Position numbers and translations under genes: made by a program
In this document: piece by piece, positions 32,541-43,871 of the stretch
How positions within the stretch are numbered: position 1 is the stretch's first letter
Layout of the letters: every line of letters starts with the position of its first letter
Notes under the pieces: generated by a model
Databases searched by the model: none
The model's input: only the letters and a program-made list of their open reading frames with translations
What the model was told of the DNA's origin: nothing
Source: Hybos culiciformis
Lineage: Eukaryota > Arthropoda > Insecta > Diptera > Hybotidae
DNA: 64,000 nt
Direction: 5' to 3'
Assembly (NCBI GenBank): GCA_964007475.1
Contig: OZ023274.1
Coordinates: 59,664,076-59,728,075, forward strand

Positions 32541-33964
32541 GATCAGAAAATTCTACACCGCAAAGAAGTCGAAAAAGGAAATGCTTTCCTGAAAAATGGA
32601 AACAAAATATAAGAAAAAAATTGCGTCAACAAGGTGAGGCTTATTTATCTTCAAATGGTTCTTGGATAAATGAAAAAAATGTGAAAATTCCATGTACTTC
32701 AACATGCTATTATTTATGCACCCAAAATTTCAATGAACAGGAAAGCAGAAATATGTTTATGAATTTTTGGAAGTATAACGATGATAAAAAAAGTGAATTT
32801 TATAATAAATTTGTAAGAAGAGGTGATGTAACTAGAAGAAGAGGAAAATTACCAAGAAAGAAAAATTCGTCTATATATCATTTTGAAAAGAACGAAATAC
32901 TGATTCGGGTTTGTAAAAAATTTTTTTTAAATACCCTAGATATATCGGAAATTCGTATTTACTACCATTTTAATAATCTCCACGACGAAGAAACTGGGAT
33001 GCCTAAGGATTCTAAAAGAGGTAAACACATAAAACGCAAAACATCTGATGAAACGATTATTAAAATTGAAAGTCATATAAAAAGTTTTTCTATAATCAGC
33101 TCATATTACTGCAGAGCAAGTTCTTCTAGAAAATATTTGGAACAAGGCTTGTCAATCAAAAAAATTTTTAATCTATTTCAAGAAAAATATCCGGATGATG
33201 CCACTAAATTTTGCATTTATTCTAAAGTATTTAGTGAGAACTTTAACTTATCTTTCCATAAACCTAGAAAGGACCAATGCGATCGATGCGTTATTTTTAA
33301 AGTTTCAGGAGATAGTTTAAATGTCGCTGAAAAAGAGCGTTATGAAAAACATAAAAAAGAAAATCGTTTCCTCAAGTTAAAAAGAGATGCAGATAGAGAT
33401 AATTTTAACGAAGAATTATTAGTAATTTGTTTTGACATGCAAAGTATTTTTACTCTTCCCAAGGGATTTGCATCTAGCTTCTACTATAAGCGAAAGCTAA
33501 ACTTAAAAAAAAAGTCACATATTTGGAGTTTGGCTATTTGGAGTGAAATATTTAGCGGAAGATCAGGTAATGACATAGCGAGTGCCTTAATTAAAATTCT
33601 TACTAAAGTTCTGATTGATTATAGAGGAATAAAACATTTGGTACTATGGAGTGATTCATGTGTTCCTCAAAATAAAAATAAAATAATGAGCACGGCCTTA
33701 CTCCAATTTTTATCAGAAAATAAAAAAATAGAGAGTTTAGTACAAAAATTTTCCGAACCCGGCCACTCAAAGATTCAGGAGGTAGATGCCGTACATAGTG
33801 CCATTGATGCATTTTTGAAAAATAAAGAGATTCATAGTCCACTATACTTAATAAGAAAATTGAAATATGCGACATTCCCCAAAGTAAAACTGGAAATCAT
33901 ACAAATGACGAAAAATAATTTTAAAAATTCCAAGTCGTACCCTTCACTAAAATTAAAATTCTAA
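32541..33964 (+). CDS. Transposase-like protein, main exon
   Basis: This 474-codon exon follows ATTAAG|GATCAG and is open to a stop. It starts SENSTPQRSRKRK, then KWKQNIRKKLRQQGEAYLSS. A Cys-rich patch (CTSTCYYLC) and CDRCVIF may bind zinc. The presumed RNase H-like core has Asp in VICFDMQS, Asp in LVLWSDSC followed by PQNKN, and acidic residues in GHSKIQEVDAVHSAID; these would be the metal-binding triad. I recognise the pattern from many uncharacterised insect proteins of transposon origin. It would cut and join the element ends. Without stops over 474 codons, it is either active until recently or well preserved. Confidence 0.78.
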
Positions 33965-33975
33965 AATTTTCTAAT

Positions 33976-34221
33976 TTGAACCTTTTTTCTTTACAATTTA
34001 AAATTTCTGCGGCAGAAAAAGATTTTCAAAATGGGTCGTTGTTAATAAGGTCAAAAAAAAATAAATTACCTACTCCTACCAATCTTTTTGCCTCTGAGTT
34101 GAATCAATTGAGCGCTAAAGAAATTTCTGATCAAAAAATACAAGACATTAAAAGCCTTTATGTTTTTTTACCTGCAGAAGATATTAACTATTTCAACTGT
34201 TTATTTCAATCAATAAAATAG
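33976..34221 (+). CDS. Transposase-like protein, likely C-terminal part after stop or intron
   Basis: After the stop at 33962-33964 an 81-codon frame gives KKNKLPTPTNLFASELNQLS and ends FQSIK. It is probably the true C-terminus, joined by splicing over the AT-rich stretch ending TTCTGCGGCAG (near 34014), or cut off by a mutation. Confidence 0.4.
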   Translation: MNLFSLQFKISAAEKDFQNGSLLIRSKKNKLPTPTNLFASELNQLSAKEISDQKIQDIKSLYVFLPAEDINYFNCLFQSIK

Positions 34222-35178
34222 TTCGAATCGAATTAAAAATTTTAAATCTCACTAAGTATTTCGGAGATAAGACTATAAAATGTTTAAGACTGAATATTTT
34301 TATAATGCTTAATATTTTTAAACTTTATAATAAACTCTAAAATTGAAATTTGTTTGTATTTTTTCTTTAGTAGAATTTAATTATTTAAGTATTTCAATGA
34401 ATTAAATTTACTTACTTTGATCAAATTTAAAAACTAAAGAAAATTAATTTAATTCCCATTTTTTTTTTATTAAAATTCAGTTATTTTTATAAATTTTATA
34501 GATTTTTTTTTCATTTTTATACATTTAAGTTTTTGTGTTTCTTAATTTTATATTTAAAGTTATATATTTTTAATTAATTTGAATGAATTTTTTATGTTTT
34601 TTAAATAAAAATTACTATAAAAATGGAATGTATTTAATTTTGTGTTGTTTTATCGTTTTTGTGTTAAAACCGTATTAAATTAAAAAAAATCGTTAAAATA
34701 TTATATTATCGTATTTAAACTTATTTTATCGTTTCTGTATGGGAACGAATCAAATGCTACATAAATGGCATATACGATAAAACGATGTGGCCCTAAAAAA
34801 GGCAAAAAAACCAGTAAAGGATTGAGATATCTATTTGGTTTTTTGCCAAAAGGTAGTTTATAGGATTAACTTTGAACAGTTTAAAAAAAAAAAGGTAAGT
34901 TTTTCGGTCAAATTTTTTTTTATTTGCAAACTTTAAATGCGATTTGCCAAAATTGGGTTTTTCGGATGTACGATAATATAATTTTGGGGCGACGATTAAC
35001 TTTTTACTAGAATTTTGAAATTTTATATAAAGCTGTAATAAATTAAAACATAATTCGTAAAGTAACAGTAAACACTAAGAAAAAACTGAAAAATTTAAAA
35101 TGAGTGAGCGCCTTTTTAATCAGGCGCCTATGGCCGGGGCCATGTTTGCCATACCCTAGTTACGGCTCTGGCTCGAAC

Positions 35179-35830
35179 TTTAAATTGGATTGTCTAAAAT
35201 TAAACGAATCTCGTTTTATCAATTATAAAAAATTTTTAGTAAATAAAAATTTATAAAAAAAAACAAATATCTTTAATTTAAAATTTTTAAATAATTTGTA
35301 AAAAATTAATTTTTACACGTTTTTCGTATATGCGCAGAACGAAGTGTGACTTTCAATATCAGAAGCACACTAATAGAATTTAATGTTTTTGACTTATAAA
35401 TTAACACCATATTAAATAAGGCAAGATATTGAAATGCTCTGAAATACATAGGTTCATTTTAATTATTTTGAAGTTAACTTTAATGTTAAAATAGGTACAT
35501 TTAATTTTTTAATTACAACATTAATCCTCACCGAATGTTTTTTTCTTTTGAAATTTTTTTTTTTAATTAGATATTTGAAGAATATATATAAAAATTATAT
35601 CGCTTTATTGTATCTTCAAATCTTAAAAAACAAAACAAATAAGTATATTTTTCAACGCAAATCGTCCGATCAATGCTTATTTGTCGTAACTGACTTTTTT
35701 GAGATTTTGATATTATTGGCTCATATATACTAAAAATTTTAAATCTTTTTTTTGCACGTATCCAGATGACGATACCTACCTCCAATCCCGAGATATTCAG
35801 TGTCGACTTTATCGTAAACGCAAAATTTAG
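35179..35830. other. No gene recognised
   Basis: AT-rich. TGCTTATTTGTCGTAACTGA at 35672 is an outlying copy of the motif of the next palindrome block. Confidence 0.4.
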
Positions 35831-35835
35831 TAAAA

Positions 35836-36130
35836 AAAATCGTGCTTATTTGTCTTACCTGATAAACTAGTATTTTTTTATATGAGAAATTTTAGTTTTT
35901 TATTAAATTACACTTCAGACACTTTTAATTCCTGTTTGTCGTATTAAATACTTGATTTTATTTTTTTCTTCTATTTGAAAACTAATTTCTTATTTGTCTA
36001 AACATACGACAAATAAGAAATTAGTTTTCAAATAGAAGAAAAAAATAAAATCAAGTATTTAATACGAAAAAAATATAAAATTAGGAGTATCTTGTCATTA
36101 ACAATTGGCTGCTTATTTGTCGTTCACATT
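35836..36130. repeat. Near-perfect long palindrome with CTTATTTGTCG motifs
   Basis: Arms of about 60 bp (about 35938-35998 and 36008-36068) are inverted copies with a loop of about 9 bp: TTTGAAAACTAATTTCTTAT on one side, ATAAGAAATTAGTTTTCAAA on the other. CTTATTTGTC recurs at about 35844, 35990 and 36111. Confidence 0.88.
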
Positions 36131-36273
36131 ACTGTAGTGTTTCATATAAGGCAAAAATAATGATTTCAAAAATTTTACCATTAAGAGTGAATTTCAGTAT
36201 TGAAAATTGGCATCTGGCCAATATAATTCAATGCTAATAGTAGATTACAATACATGGTATGAAAATTTGTTAT

Positions 36274-36392
36274 TCTTGCGAGTTGTGTATACACACAAAC
36301 ACATAGACACGAGTCATATTTATATCACGAGTGATATAATATTGACGAGTGTCTATGTGTTTGTGTGTATACACAACGAGCTGTATAACAAA
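36274..36392. repeat. Second long palindrome (GTGTATACACACAAACACAT)
   Basis: TTGTGTATACACACAAACAC then ATAGACAC at the left is mirrored by GTGTCTATGTGTTTGTGTGT then ATACACAA at the right, around an imperfect middle with GAGTGATATAA. No coding. Confidence 0.85.
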
Positions 36393-36409
36393 TTTGATTA
36401 ACATGTTTT

Positions 36410-36655
36410 GAAGGAAATGTTCCACGTTAATCATTCTTTAATTTCCCTTTCTTTTACAGATAAAAAAAACCGAGGGAAATGTTCCACGTTAATCTTTCTT
36501 TAATTTCTCTTTCTTTCACAAATAAAAGAAGCTTTGGGAAATGTTCCACGTTAATCATTCTTTAATTTCTCTTTCTTTTACAGATAAAAGAAGCTTTGGG
36601 AAATGTTCCATGTTAATTTTATTTATTTTATTTGTTTCTTTTAGAGATAAAAGGA
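36410..36655 (+). repeat. Minisatellite, four units of about 62 bp
   Basis: GGGAAATGTTCCACGTTAAT followed by CTTTCTTTTACAGATAAAAG recurs with starts near 36412, 36474, 36536 and 36598. The last unit is diverged. Confidence 0.88.
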
Positions 36656-37431
36656 AAAAAGAGAAATATTGTGAGTGTGAGTGATATTATTTTTGTTTAT
36701 AGTATTACGCAGTTCAAAATGAAGAATGTAAATACAATATAGAGAAATGTAAATACAATTTACATCACAGGGAAATGTAAATACAATTTACATTTCCTAT
36801 AATTGCATGTGTATTGATGCATGTAATGGACCATTTACCGAGCTAAATTTGCGAATGTAAATACAACTTACCGAAGACATGCACATTAAAATTCTTTTTG
36901 AATGAGAAATTTTTTCTAAACATAATAATGAATTCAATTTTTGCAATCCTTTTAATACGGTATTCTTATGAAAGTAAGGAAGCGTATAGAAAGAAATATG
37001 TATTGTAAATAAAACGTAATATAGGGGTAATTTCTATTTAATGCCCGTTCCCAATGCATTACATATTTATATTTTTACCTAAGCTTTTTTTTGGTGGTTA
37101 AATATTGAAATTATTTCTACGAAAGCACTTAATACGTTCAATATATAAAGCAGTCGTCCCTAATATACATGTTCATATGACATGTGTATAATTAAGACTT
37201 ATTTTCTGTCATAAACTCCACTTTTCAGTTTTTAGAATTTTTAAATTTTTTTTTAATCATTTTTTTTTTTTATGGTTTTTTTTAAAGGCCTATTTTGGTT
37301 TCCGATCTTATGCTAAAGTTCCGATCGGAAAAAAATAAATTATAGTTTCAGAGTGAACCAAGCTTTATAAAACTTTAAATCAGCTGAAAAATGAAAGCTT
37401 TTTTTTTGGAAACAATATAATTTAAAAAATT
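36656..37431. other. No gene recognised
   Basis: GAATGTAAATACAAT(T/A) words recur at 36725-36870. The rest is AT-rich up to the left border of the duplicated block. Confidence 0.45.
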
Positions 37432-37477
37432 ATTTTTTTTTGTGAAAATAAATTATAATTTAGAAAAAAAAAATTTT

Positions 37478-37753
37478 GGTACTTTTCCGTTAGCCGGGCG
37501 CAAATGCACGGCGCAAAAAATTGTGAATCAAGTCGCAAAGTGAAGCAGAAATGTTACCGAAATTTTATGGTCATTTAAAATGAATAGTTTTTTGCCCTAG
37601 GAGGTTCGGGGGAGGCGGCAGCCTTCCCCTGATACACGAAAAAACTATTCATTTTAAATGACCATAAGTTTTCAGTAACATTTCTGCCGCCGTAAATTTG
37701 CGCCGTAAAATTTTTTGCGCCGTACATTTGCGCCCGGCTAACGGAAAAGTACC
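37478..37753. mobile_element. Fully palindromic MITE (left copy)
   Basis: GGTACTTTTCCGTTAGCCGG begins the left arm and is mirrored at the right end. The TIR is about 45 bp, and inner segments (ATGGTCATTTAAAATGAATA) pair too, so the 276 bp fold as one hairpin around a G/C-rich loop. Confidence 0.85.
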
Positions 37754-38149
37754 ATAAATTTAAAATTTGGAAATTTTGGATTACCTTTTTACTTACTTAT
37801 ACCTACTTACAGTTCTAAAATGTTTCCAATCAATAGAATTATTAGATTTAGATGATGATGAGGACAATTCTACTAACTTAAAGTTGGTAAAAAGATCTAT
37901 CAGAGACAAATCGAATCCTTTTCACTTAAATTTTTGATGTGATTGCTTTCCGACAATTTTTATACGATAAACGGAAGCCATAATTGACTTTTTGTCAAAG
38001 AGCTGTTAATTTTCACTTATTTTCCGACAGGTCGAATCGATATAATAATTAGCTGGCGGAGTGAAACTTTTCAGAAAGTAACTCAAGTATCACTTCACTT
38101 CGGAAACCAAAATTGGACCCTTTTTATATCATATCATCCAAACCATTTA

Positions 38150-38312
38150 ACTAATATCAAAGAGTATGTAGAGTATATAATAGAGGTTTCAATCCTATAC
38201 AAAAAATACAAATTAAAAAATATCACAAAAGATTTTAAAATTATAAAAGTAAGTCTATTGCATTTTTTATATGGTACTGGAACCTCTATTATATACTTAC
38301 TCTTTGCTAATA
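38150..38312. mobile_element. Short TIR element (left copy)
   Basis: AGAGTATATAATAGAGGTTTC and its imperfect reverse complement GGAACCTCTATTATATACTT bound about 160 bp. Confidence 0.6.
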
Positions 38313-40554
38313 TCGATCGTCAAATCACTTTAAAAAAAACTTGCATATCAAAATTTGTTTAAGTGGTATAAGTAAATAAAAAAAAATTGTAATAAATTCG
38401 AATTTTATTATTCGAAAAATTTGAAACAGCACATTTTCCAAATTTGAATATAAACTTCTCTATTTCATCAGCTAGTGAAATATAAAAACAAGGAATCTTT
38501 TAATAAATATCATTACTGTGAAGCCTTTAGATTTAATTATCTATTAATTTTGAATAATTTTTGTCCTAATAAAGTGTGCAAATTTATTAGATTTGATTAT
38601 AATTAAAAATGCAGGAATTAATTATTTTTAGTATAATTTATATCATTTATAATATTTTGATAAATATGTGGTATTATTAAATGTAATAATGTACTTTATA
38701 TAATATAAGACAAATTTTATAAAAAACAAATTCTGGAGATTATTATTTTTTAATTATTACGTGATGCATACTTATTTAAAATATTTATTATTTTTTGCAC
38801 ATAAAAATGAGCTTTTAAACATAAGTAAAAAAAAAGCTTAAACATAAATAATATACAATTACTATACTTAGATATAGTTAAAAATTAAGAGTCATAGCTT
38901 GAACTTAAGCGTTCCCCACCACTTGGTGAAGGCGGACTAGAGAGCGAACTGGAATTATTGCTGGCAACACTTTGTCTGGACCCAGATTGCAATTCGACGA
39001 CCTTTATCAAAATAGAAAAAAAAGTATAAATCTTGAATATCACAAAATTAATTTTTAAAATGAGAGCTAAAGATATTATGTTCGTAATACACGAATGTAA
39101 TGTGTGTACAACAGTATAATATGAGATGTCTACTATAAATTGTTTTGCTTTGGACGTATTCAAGAACAAGCTCAATACAACAACAAACAATTTGTTGAAT
39201 AGGTTATAAGAAACTCATGTAAAAGATACTACGTTTGATAAAAAAAATTTTAATTTTTTTTTATCTGTGCTTTAATTTTTTTTTTGTTTTTATTTACACA
39301 GAATAGTATGTATTATTTTCATATGTTATTTAAAAATAATAATTGTATTGACCATGTTCGTGGATGTACTGACGTACTGCGATAAGTCCAAAGCAAAAAT
39401 TGTAAAATTACAATTTTTAATATCCAATGCGACATCTCATTTTTTCTCTGATATTATTCAAGCTAACAATTACATCCTTATAAAAAATTTCTGTGTATTT
39501 TACCTTTAGAACATCATGCAATGATGACATACTACCCAGAGGGCTAGGACTTCGTGGCAGTGATGGTGGCTGTTCTCTGGGCCTTGGAACAATTCTTTTA
39601 ATACCTGATATTTAAAAAAATAAAAATAATTTATTATGTTACTGATTATGCGCTAGGGGTTCTACCATTATGAGGAGGGATTCCAGATGGGCGAAGTCCT
39701 CTTGGAGGTGGAGGTGCGGCACGAAGTGATCGTTGTGAAGCTCCTCCAGAACATTGATCTGCTGTTTCAATTGTAGTTGGTAGATCAAGTAATCGCTGCT
39801 TTTGAATACCATCGCCAGGACCCATGTGAGAGATGTGATTAAAATTAGATGGCGCTGATATCATTTTTGATCTTCTGTCCGTTGTTCTAAAAAACATAAA
39901 TATAAATTTTTCTTATTCGTAATAAACTAAACGTATATTTATTTTAAAATAACCAAAACAAAGAATACATTGTTTACAATAATAATATGCTATTTATGTA
40001 TAATATTTAATTTATGTTTATTACGTTTTGGCAACTCGGTTTCCATCCCTGACAGAGAATCTTCGTTTTGGCTTAGTCCTTCCATCATTCTCACATTGGG
40101 TATTAAGAAGTTCTCCTAAAAATATTTCATACGCAGTTACAATGAGAATTTATGAAATTATATAATTGCTTAACATTACTAATAAATAGGCAGGTTTTCT
40201 AAATATTTTTATTTCAAGATGTTGATACTGTGTTATTGATGGACTCTAATTTATTTCCTTCAAATAATACAAAAAAAGTGTATTATAATGATTATCATAA
40301 ATACAAGTATGTTTCTATTTGATCCCAGCACAGATTTTTTTTTATATTTTTATACTTATAAAATCAGTGTTGGATTTGGAAAATTGAATTTATGAAATAT
40401 CGATACGGATTAATCGTTATGATTTACACAAAACTATTTTATATATGTACTTGTAAATGGTTACAGTTACAATTTTTGTTGTTGTGCGTGTATATTGCCT
40501 TGCGATAATATCTTAGAACGTATGACTTTTTAATTCATAAAATTTTTTTAAAAA

Positions 40555-41296
40555 TCTTCTAAATAAAAATGAAAATTCTCTGTTTCTCTGTTTCTCTGTT
40601 CTCTGTCCTCTGTCCTCAATCACGCCTAAACCGCTGAACCGATTTGGCTGAAATTTTGAACCTTAGTTGCATTGGGCCCAGAGATGGTTATAGGGTTTTA
40701 TTTTTTGATCCGAGACTCCGACGGGGGGGCTAATTTAGAAGCCGGTATTGCAATTTAGGTATATTCCGATAAAATGTTGTAGCGTTGGACCCAAAAAGCC
40801 TATTTAAAAAACCCTCAACCGTTGTCCCAGGGCTCAATTAGGGGGCTGTACAACAAATTTCGAAATTTTAAAATTTTGAAAATAAGGAGCCTAGAGACCC
40901 CAGATGGCTATAGGGTACTAGAAATTTTGATCCGAAGTTCAGACCGGGGGCTACTTTTGAAATTTAGTTATATTCCGGAAAAATGTTCTAGCGTTGGACC
41001 CGAATCGACTATTTAAAAGACTGGATGTGTTTAGGCACCGGGGAAGTGGCTGTTTAACAAATTTTGAAATTCTTGTTTTTTTAGTGCACAAAATGCAATT
41101 TAGGTATATGTATTCCGATAAAATATTATAGCGTTGGACCCGAATCGACTATTTAGAAGACTGGATTGGCACCGGGGAAGTGGCTATTTTACAAATTTTG
41201 AAATTCTGTTTTTTTTAGTGCACAAAATCTGGATTGAAGTGTTTTGATATTAATATAAGTTCGCGACTACCGTGCGAAGCCGGGTATTTCGACTAG
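40555..41296 (+). mobile_element. Helitron-like element in gek intron (left copy)
   Basis: From TCTTCTAAATAAAAATGAAA to GCCGGGTATTTCGACTAG before T. Two units of the array with GGCACCGGGGAAGTGGCT are present. Contains 'acgcctaaaccgctgaacc'. Same family as 9471 and 16573. Confidence 0.6.
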
Positions 41297-42731
41297 TATG
41301 CACATTTTTTAAATATTTTTTCGATAATTATAATAGTGCACATTAAATTTTAGGATATTTCTAATAATGATAAATATTTTATGTACCTATGTGTTATATA
41401 TTTTAAGTTTCTGGCATACAAATAATGTTGTGCATATTATATTATATAAGAAAAATCTATGTTGGTTTCTAATACTTTAAAACAAATTATAGTTCGTCCA
41501 TAATCTAGCCTCATCAGCGTGTAAATCGAATTAAAGAAGATAAATGTGTTAAATTAAATACATATTAAGTACATTATTGAATGAATTTTTTTTACTTAAT
41601 ACATTGATAATATAGTATTAATGTAATTTTAGTTAATTTTCAATTAAAAATACATTATTCGAAAAATATTCAAAAGTAATTATATAAAAAAATTTATGAA
41701 ATTCAATTTTCTGATTTGATGTTTGTGTGAACTTAATTTAATTATTTTAATCAACTTAATCGTATCAACTTAATCGTAGAATAACAATTTTTTTAAATAT
41801 TCTTTGATTATAATTTTGCGTTCTGAGTAATACTTTATGATTTAAAAAAAAAAAAAATATTATGAAATTTTTCATTCTTGGTGTGTCTCTAGTAATTTCA
41901 TAGACCAAATTCATAAATTTTTTTTGGAAAGTTTCTTATATAAAGTTCAAAAAATCAGATAATTTAATAAAATATATAATATAAAAGTAAAAGGTATAAG
42001 TAAGTCGAAAAAATAGTTTTCACTATATATAAAAAGTTAACATTTAAACCAAATGTTATAAAATCAGATTTTTACTTGTATGCATATTCGCTAAATAAAT
42101 AATAATGGGAGATTCATTGATGTAGGTCAAACTTAAATTTCCTTGGTTATTTAATGGTCGAGCTCGTTTTAATCCAATGGACTGAACCCAATCAGCTGTT
42201 TGGGTATTGAATATGTCTAAATGAGTCTCAGAGAAGACTAGTAAATGTCCATCACAGTACGCTGAAATAGAAAAAAAATTGTTATTTGAAAAAATAAATA
42301 CTAAATACTGCTTAAATATTGATTACTTATATGAGTCGGTACTGCAGGATACATAATTTCTCTATCACGTGACTTTCGACCTTGCAAATCAACGTAAATG
42401 GCTAATGTTTGAAATACTAATAAGAATTCACCGTATCCATTGCTACTTTGACCTTGAATTTCAATTACTTTAATTGCATCTACTCCAGAATAATTCAGAA
42501 AAGCACATAGTTGATTTTCTGGATGAACTAATGCTGGAAAAAAAAGTAATTATAAAACATTGAATTAAAAAATTGTTACGGCCCTTTTTTCTCCGCAAAG
42601 TCTAATTAAATCGTTTGCAGAAATTGTTCATAAATTAAACGTTTTTTCTTATTGAGATTTAAATTTTTATCTTACTACGCTTCATTTGAGAGTTCGAAAT
42701 ACAGGAGAAAAAAAATGAAAGAACAAAAATA

Positions 42732-43871
42732 TCCCAGAAAAAAACAGACCATAAAAAAATTTGGATTTATTTTAATTTTTTTAATTTTCTATATAAAATT
42801 TTCGTACATTTCTTCTTAGGCCTTTCATTACTTTGTACACGACTTAAAGTTATTGAATCAGTCATATCGATAGTTGTTTTTCTTGTTTTTTTTCAATTTT
42901 CTTTTAACATGGGACCAAAATCTCTCTATTGGGCGTAGCTGTGGAGAATTTGGGGGATTTGCATATTTTGGAATGAAATTAATGAAGTTTTCCTCATAAA
43001 ACTTTAAACATGTTTTGCTGTAATGACAAGTGGCTAAGTCTGGCAAAAAAAAAGTAGGAGTGCTATGAGACTTTATAAATGGAATAAGCCTTTTCTTGAG
43101 ACACTCTTTCAAGTAAATTTCAGAATTAATGGTTCCAGTTGTCACGAAAGGGTTAGACTTGAAGCCGCAAGAACAAATAGCATACCAAATTAGGATTTTT
43201 TTCGGAAATTTGGCTTGTTTTCTATTTTTAAATTTATCTGCAAGTTCTCCCCTACCAGAACAACATAAAAATCTTGACCACAAATTTGTTGGAAATCGGC
43301 TTTACAATAAGGTTCATCATCAATAACATAATAGAGAAATTTTGTTAAAAATTGTTCAGACAATTTTCGAGCGCGTGTTTTTGCCCTCAAATGTTGCTCT
43401 ATGGACCGATCTGGAACAATTCGAACTTTGAAACTTCTCATACCAGCCTGGGCTTTAATTCTTTGGACAGATGACTTTGATGTTTCCAAGTTTATTTGCT
43501 TTATTGCGGCTATGACATGACTTTTTAATTTTTTTATCGACAAAACCGCGTTTTCTTCCTGACCCTTGCTTTCTGTCCACACTCTGAACTTCCTTAATCT
43601 TACTTAATACATTCTGGATAGTACTTTTGGGAATTTTCAATAGTTTTGATATTGCACGCTGAGACAAATTTGCATTTTCAAGGTGTTTGTACAAAATTAA
43701 TTTTCTTGTTTTAACTTGTTCGACCTTCATTTTTTGTTAAATTAAAGAGTCACAATGAAACGAAATTTTTTATTTATTTTTGAACTACTTCGACTACTTC
43801 GGTTAAATTAAAAAAAAAAGTATTTTAACGTTTTTTGTTAGCATATGAAAGTGGTCGGTTTTTTTCTGGGA
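42732..43871 (-). mobile_element. Tc1/mariner-type transposon (left copy)
   Basis: Identical to 54395-55534, including both frameshifts; pseudogene frames at 43730-42858. Confidence 0.85.

Larger units (their letters stand above)
30639..34994 (+). mobile_element. 4.36-kb DNA transposon, 4-bp ATTA duplication, possibly Sola-like
   Basis: Inverted ends CGTCGCCCCAAAATTATATT..., about 27 bp, are flanked by ATTA on both sides (30635-30638, 34995-34998). Inside lies a plus-strand transposase gene with introns. Close to both ends the motif TATTATCGTA(T/C) and variants recur many times (30815-31090; 34690-34780), as expected for transposase-binding sites. The 4-bp duplication and an RNase H-like transposase of about 550 residues suggest the Sola group, but that is inference. 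It sits inside the hAT element at 28224-35170 and is younger than it. Confidence 0.8.
28224..35170 (-). mobile_element. hAT element with 8-bp duplication GCTCGAAC, host of three insertions
   Basis: Ends CAGAGCCGTATC and TTACGGCTCTG are inverted; GCTCGAAC lies outside both (28216-28223, 35171-35178). Inside, minus-strand remnants encode the C-terminal dimerisation region of a hAT transposase. The element has been opened by a LINE (about 28370-29636), a hAT MITE (29799-30314) and a 4.36-kb transposon (30639-34994). Without these it would be about 0.8 kb, so most of the transposase gene is already deleted. Confidence 0.88.
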
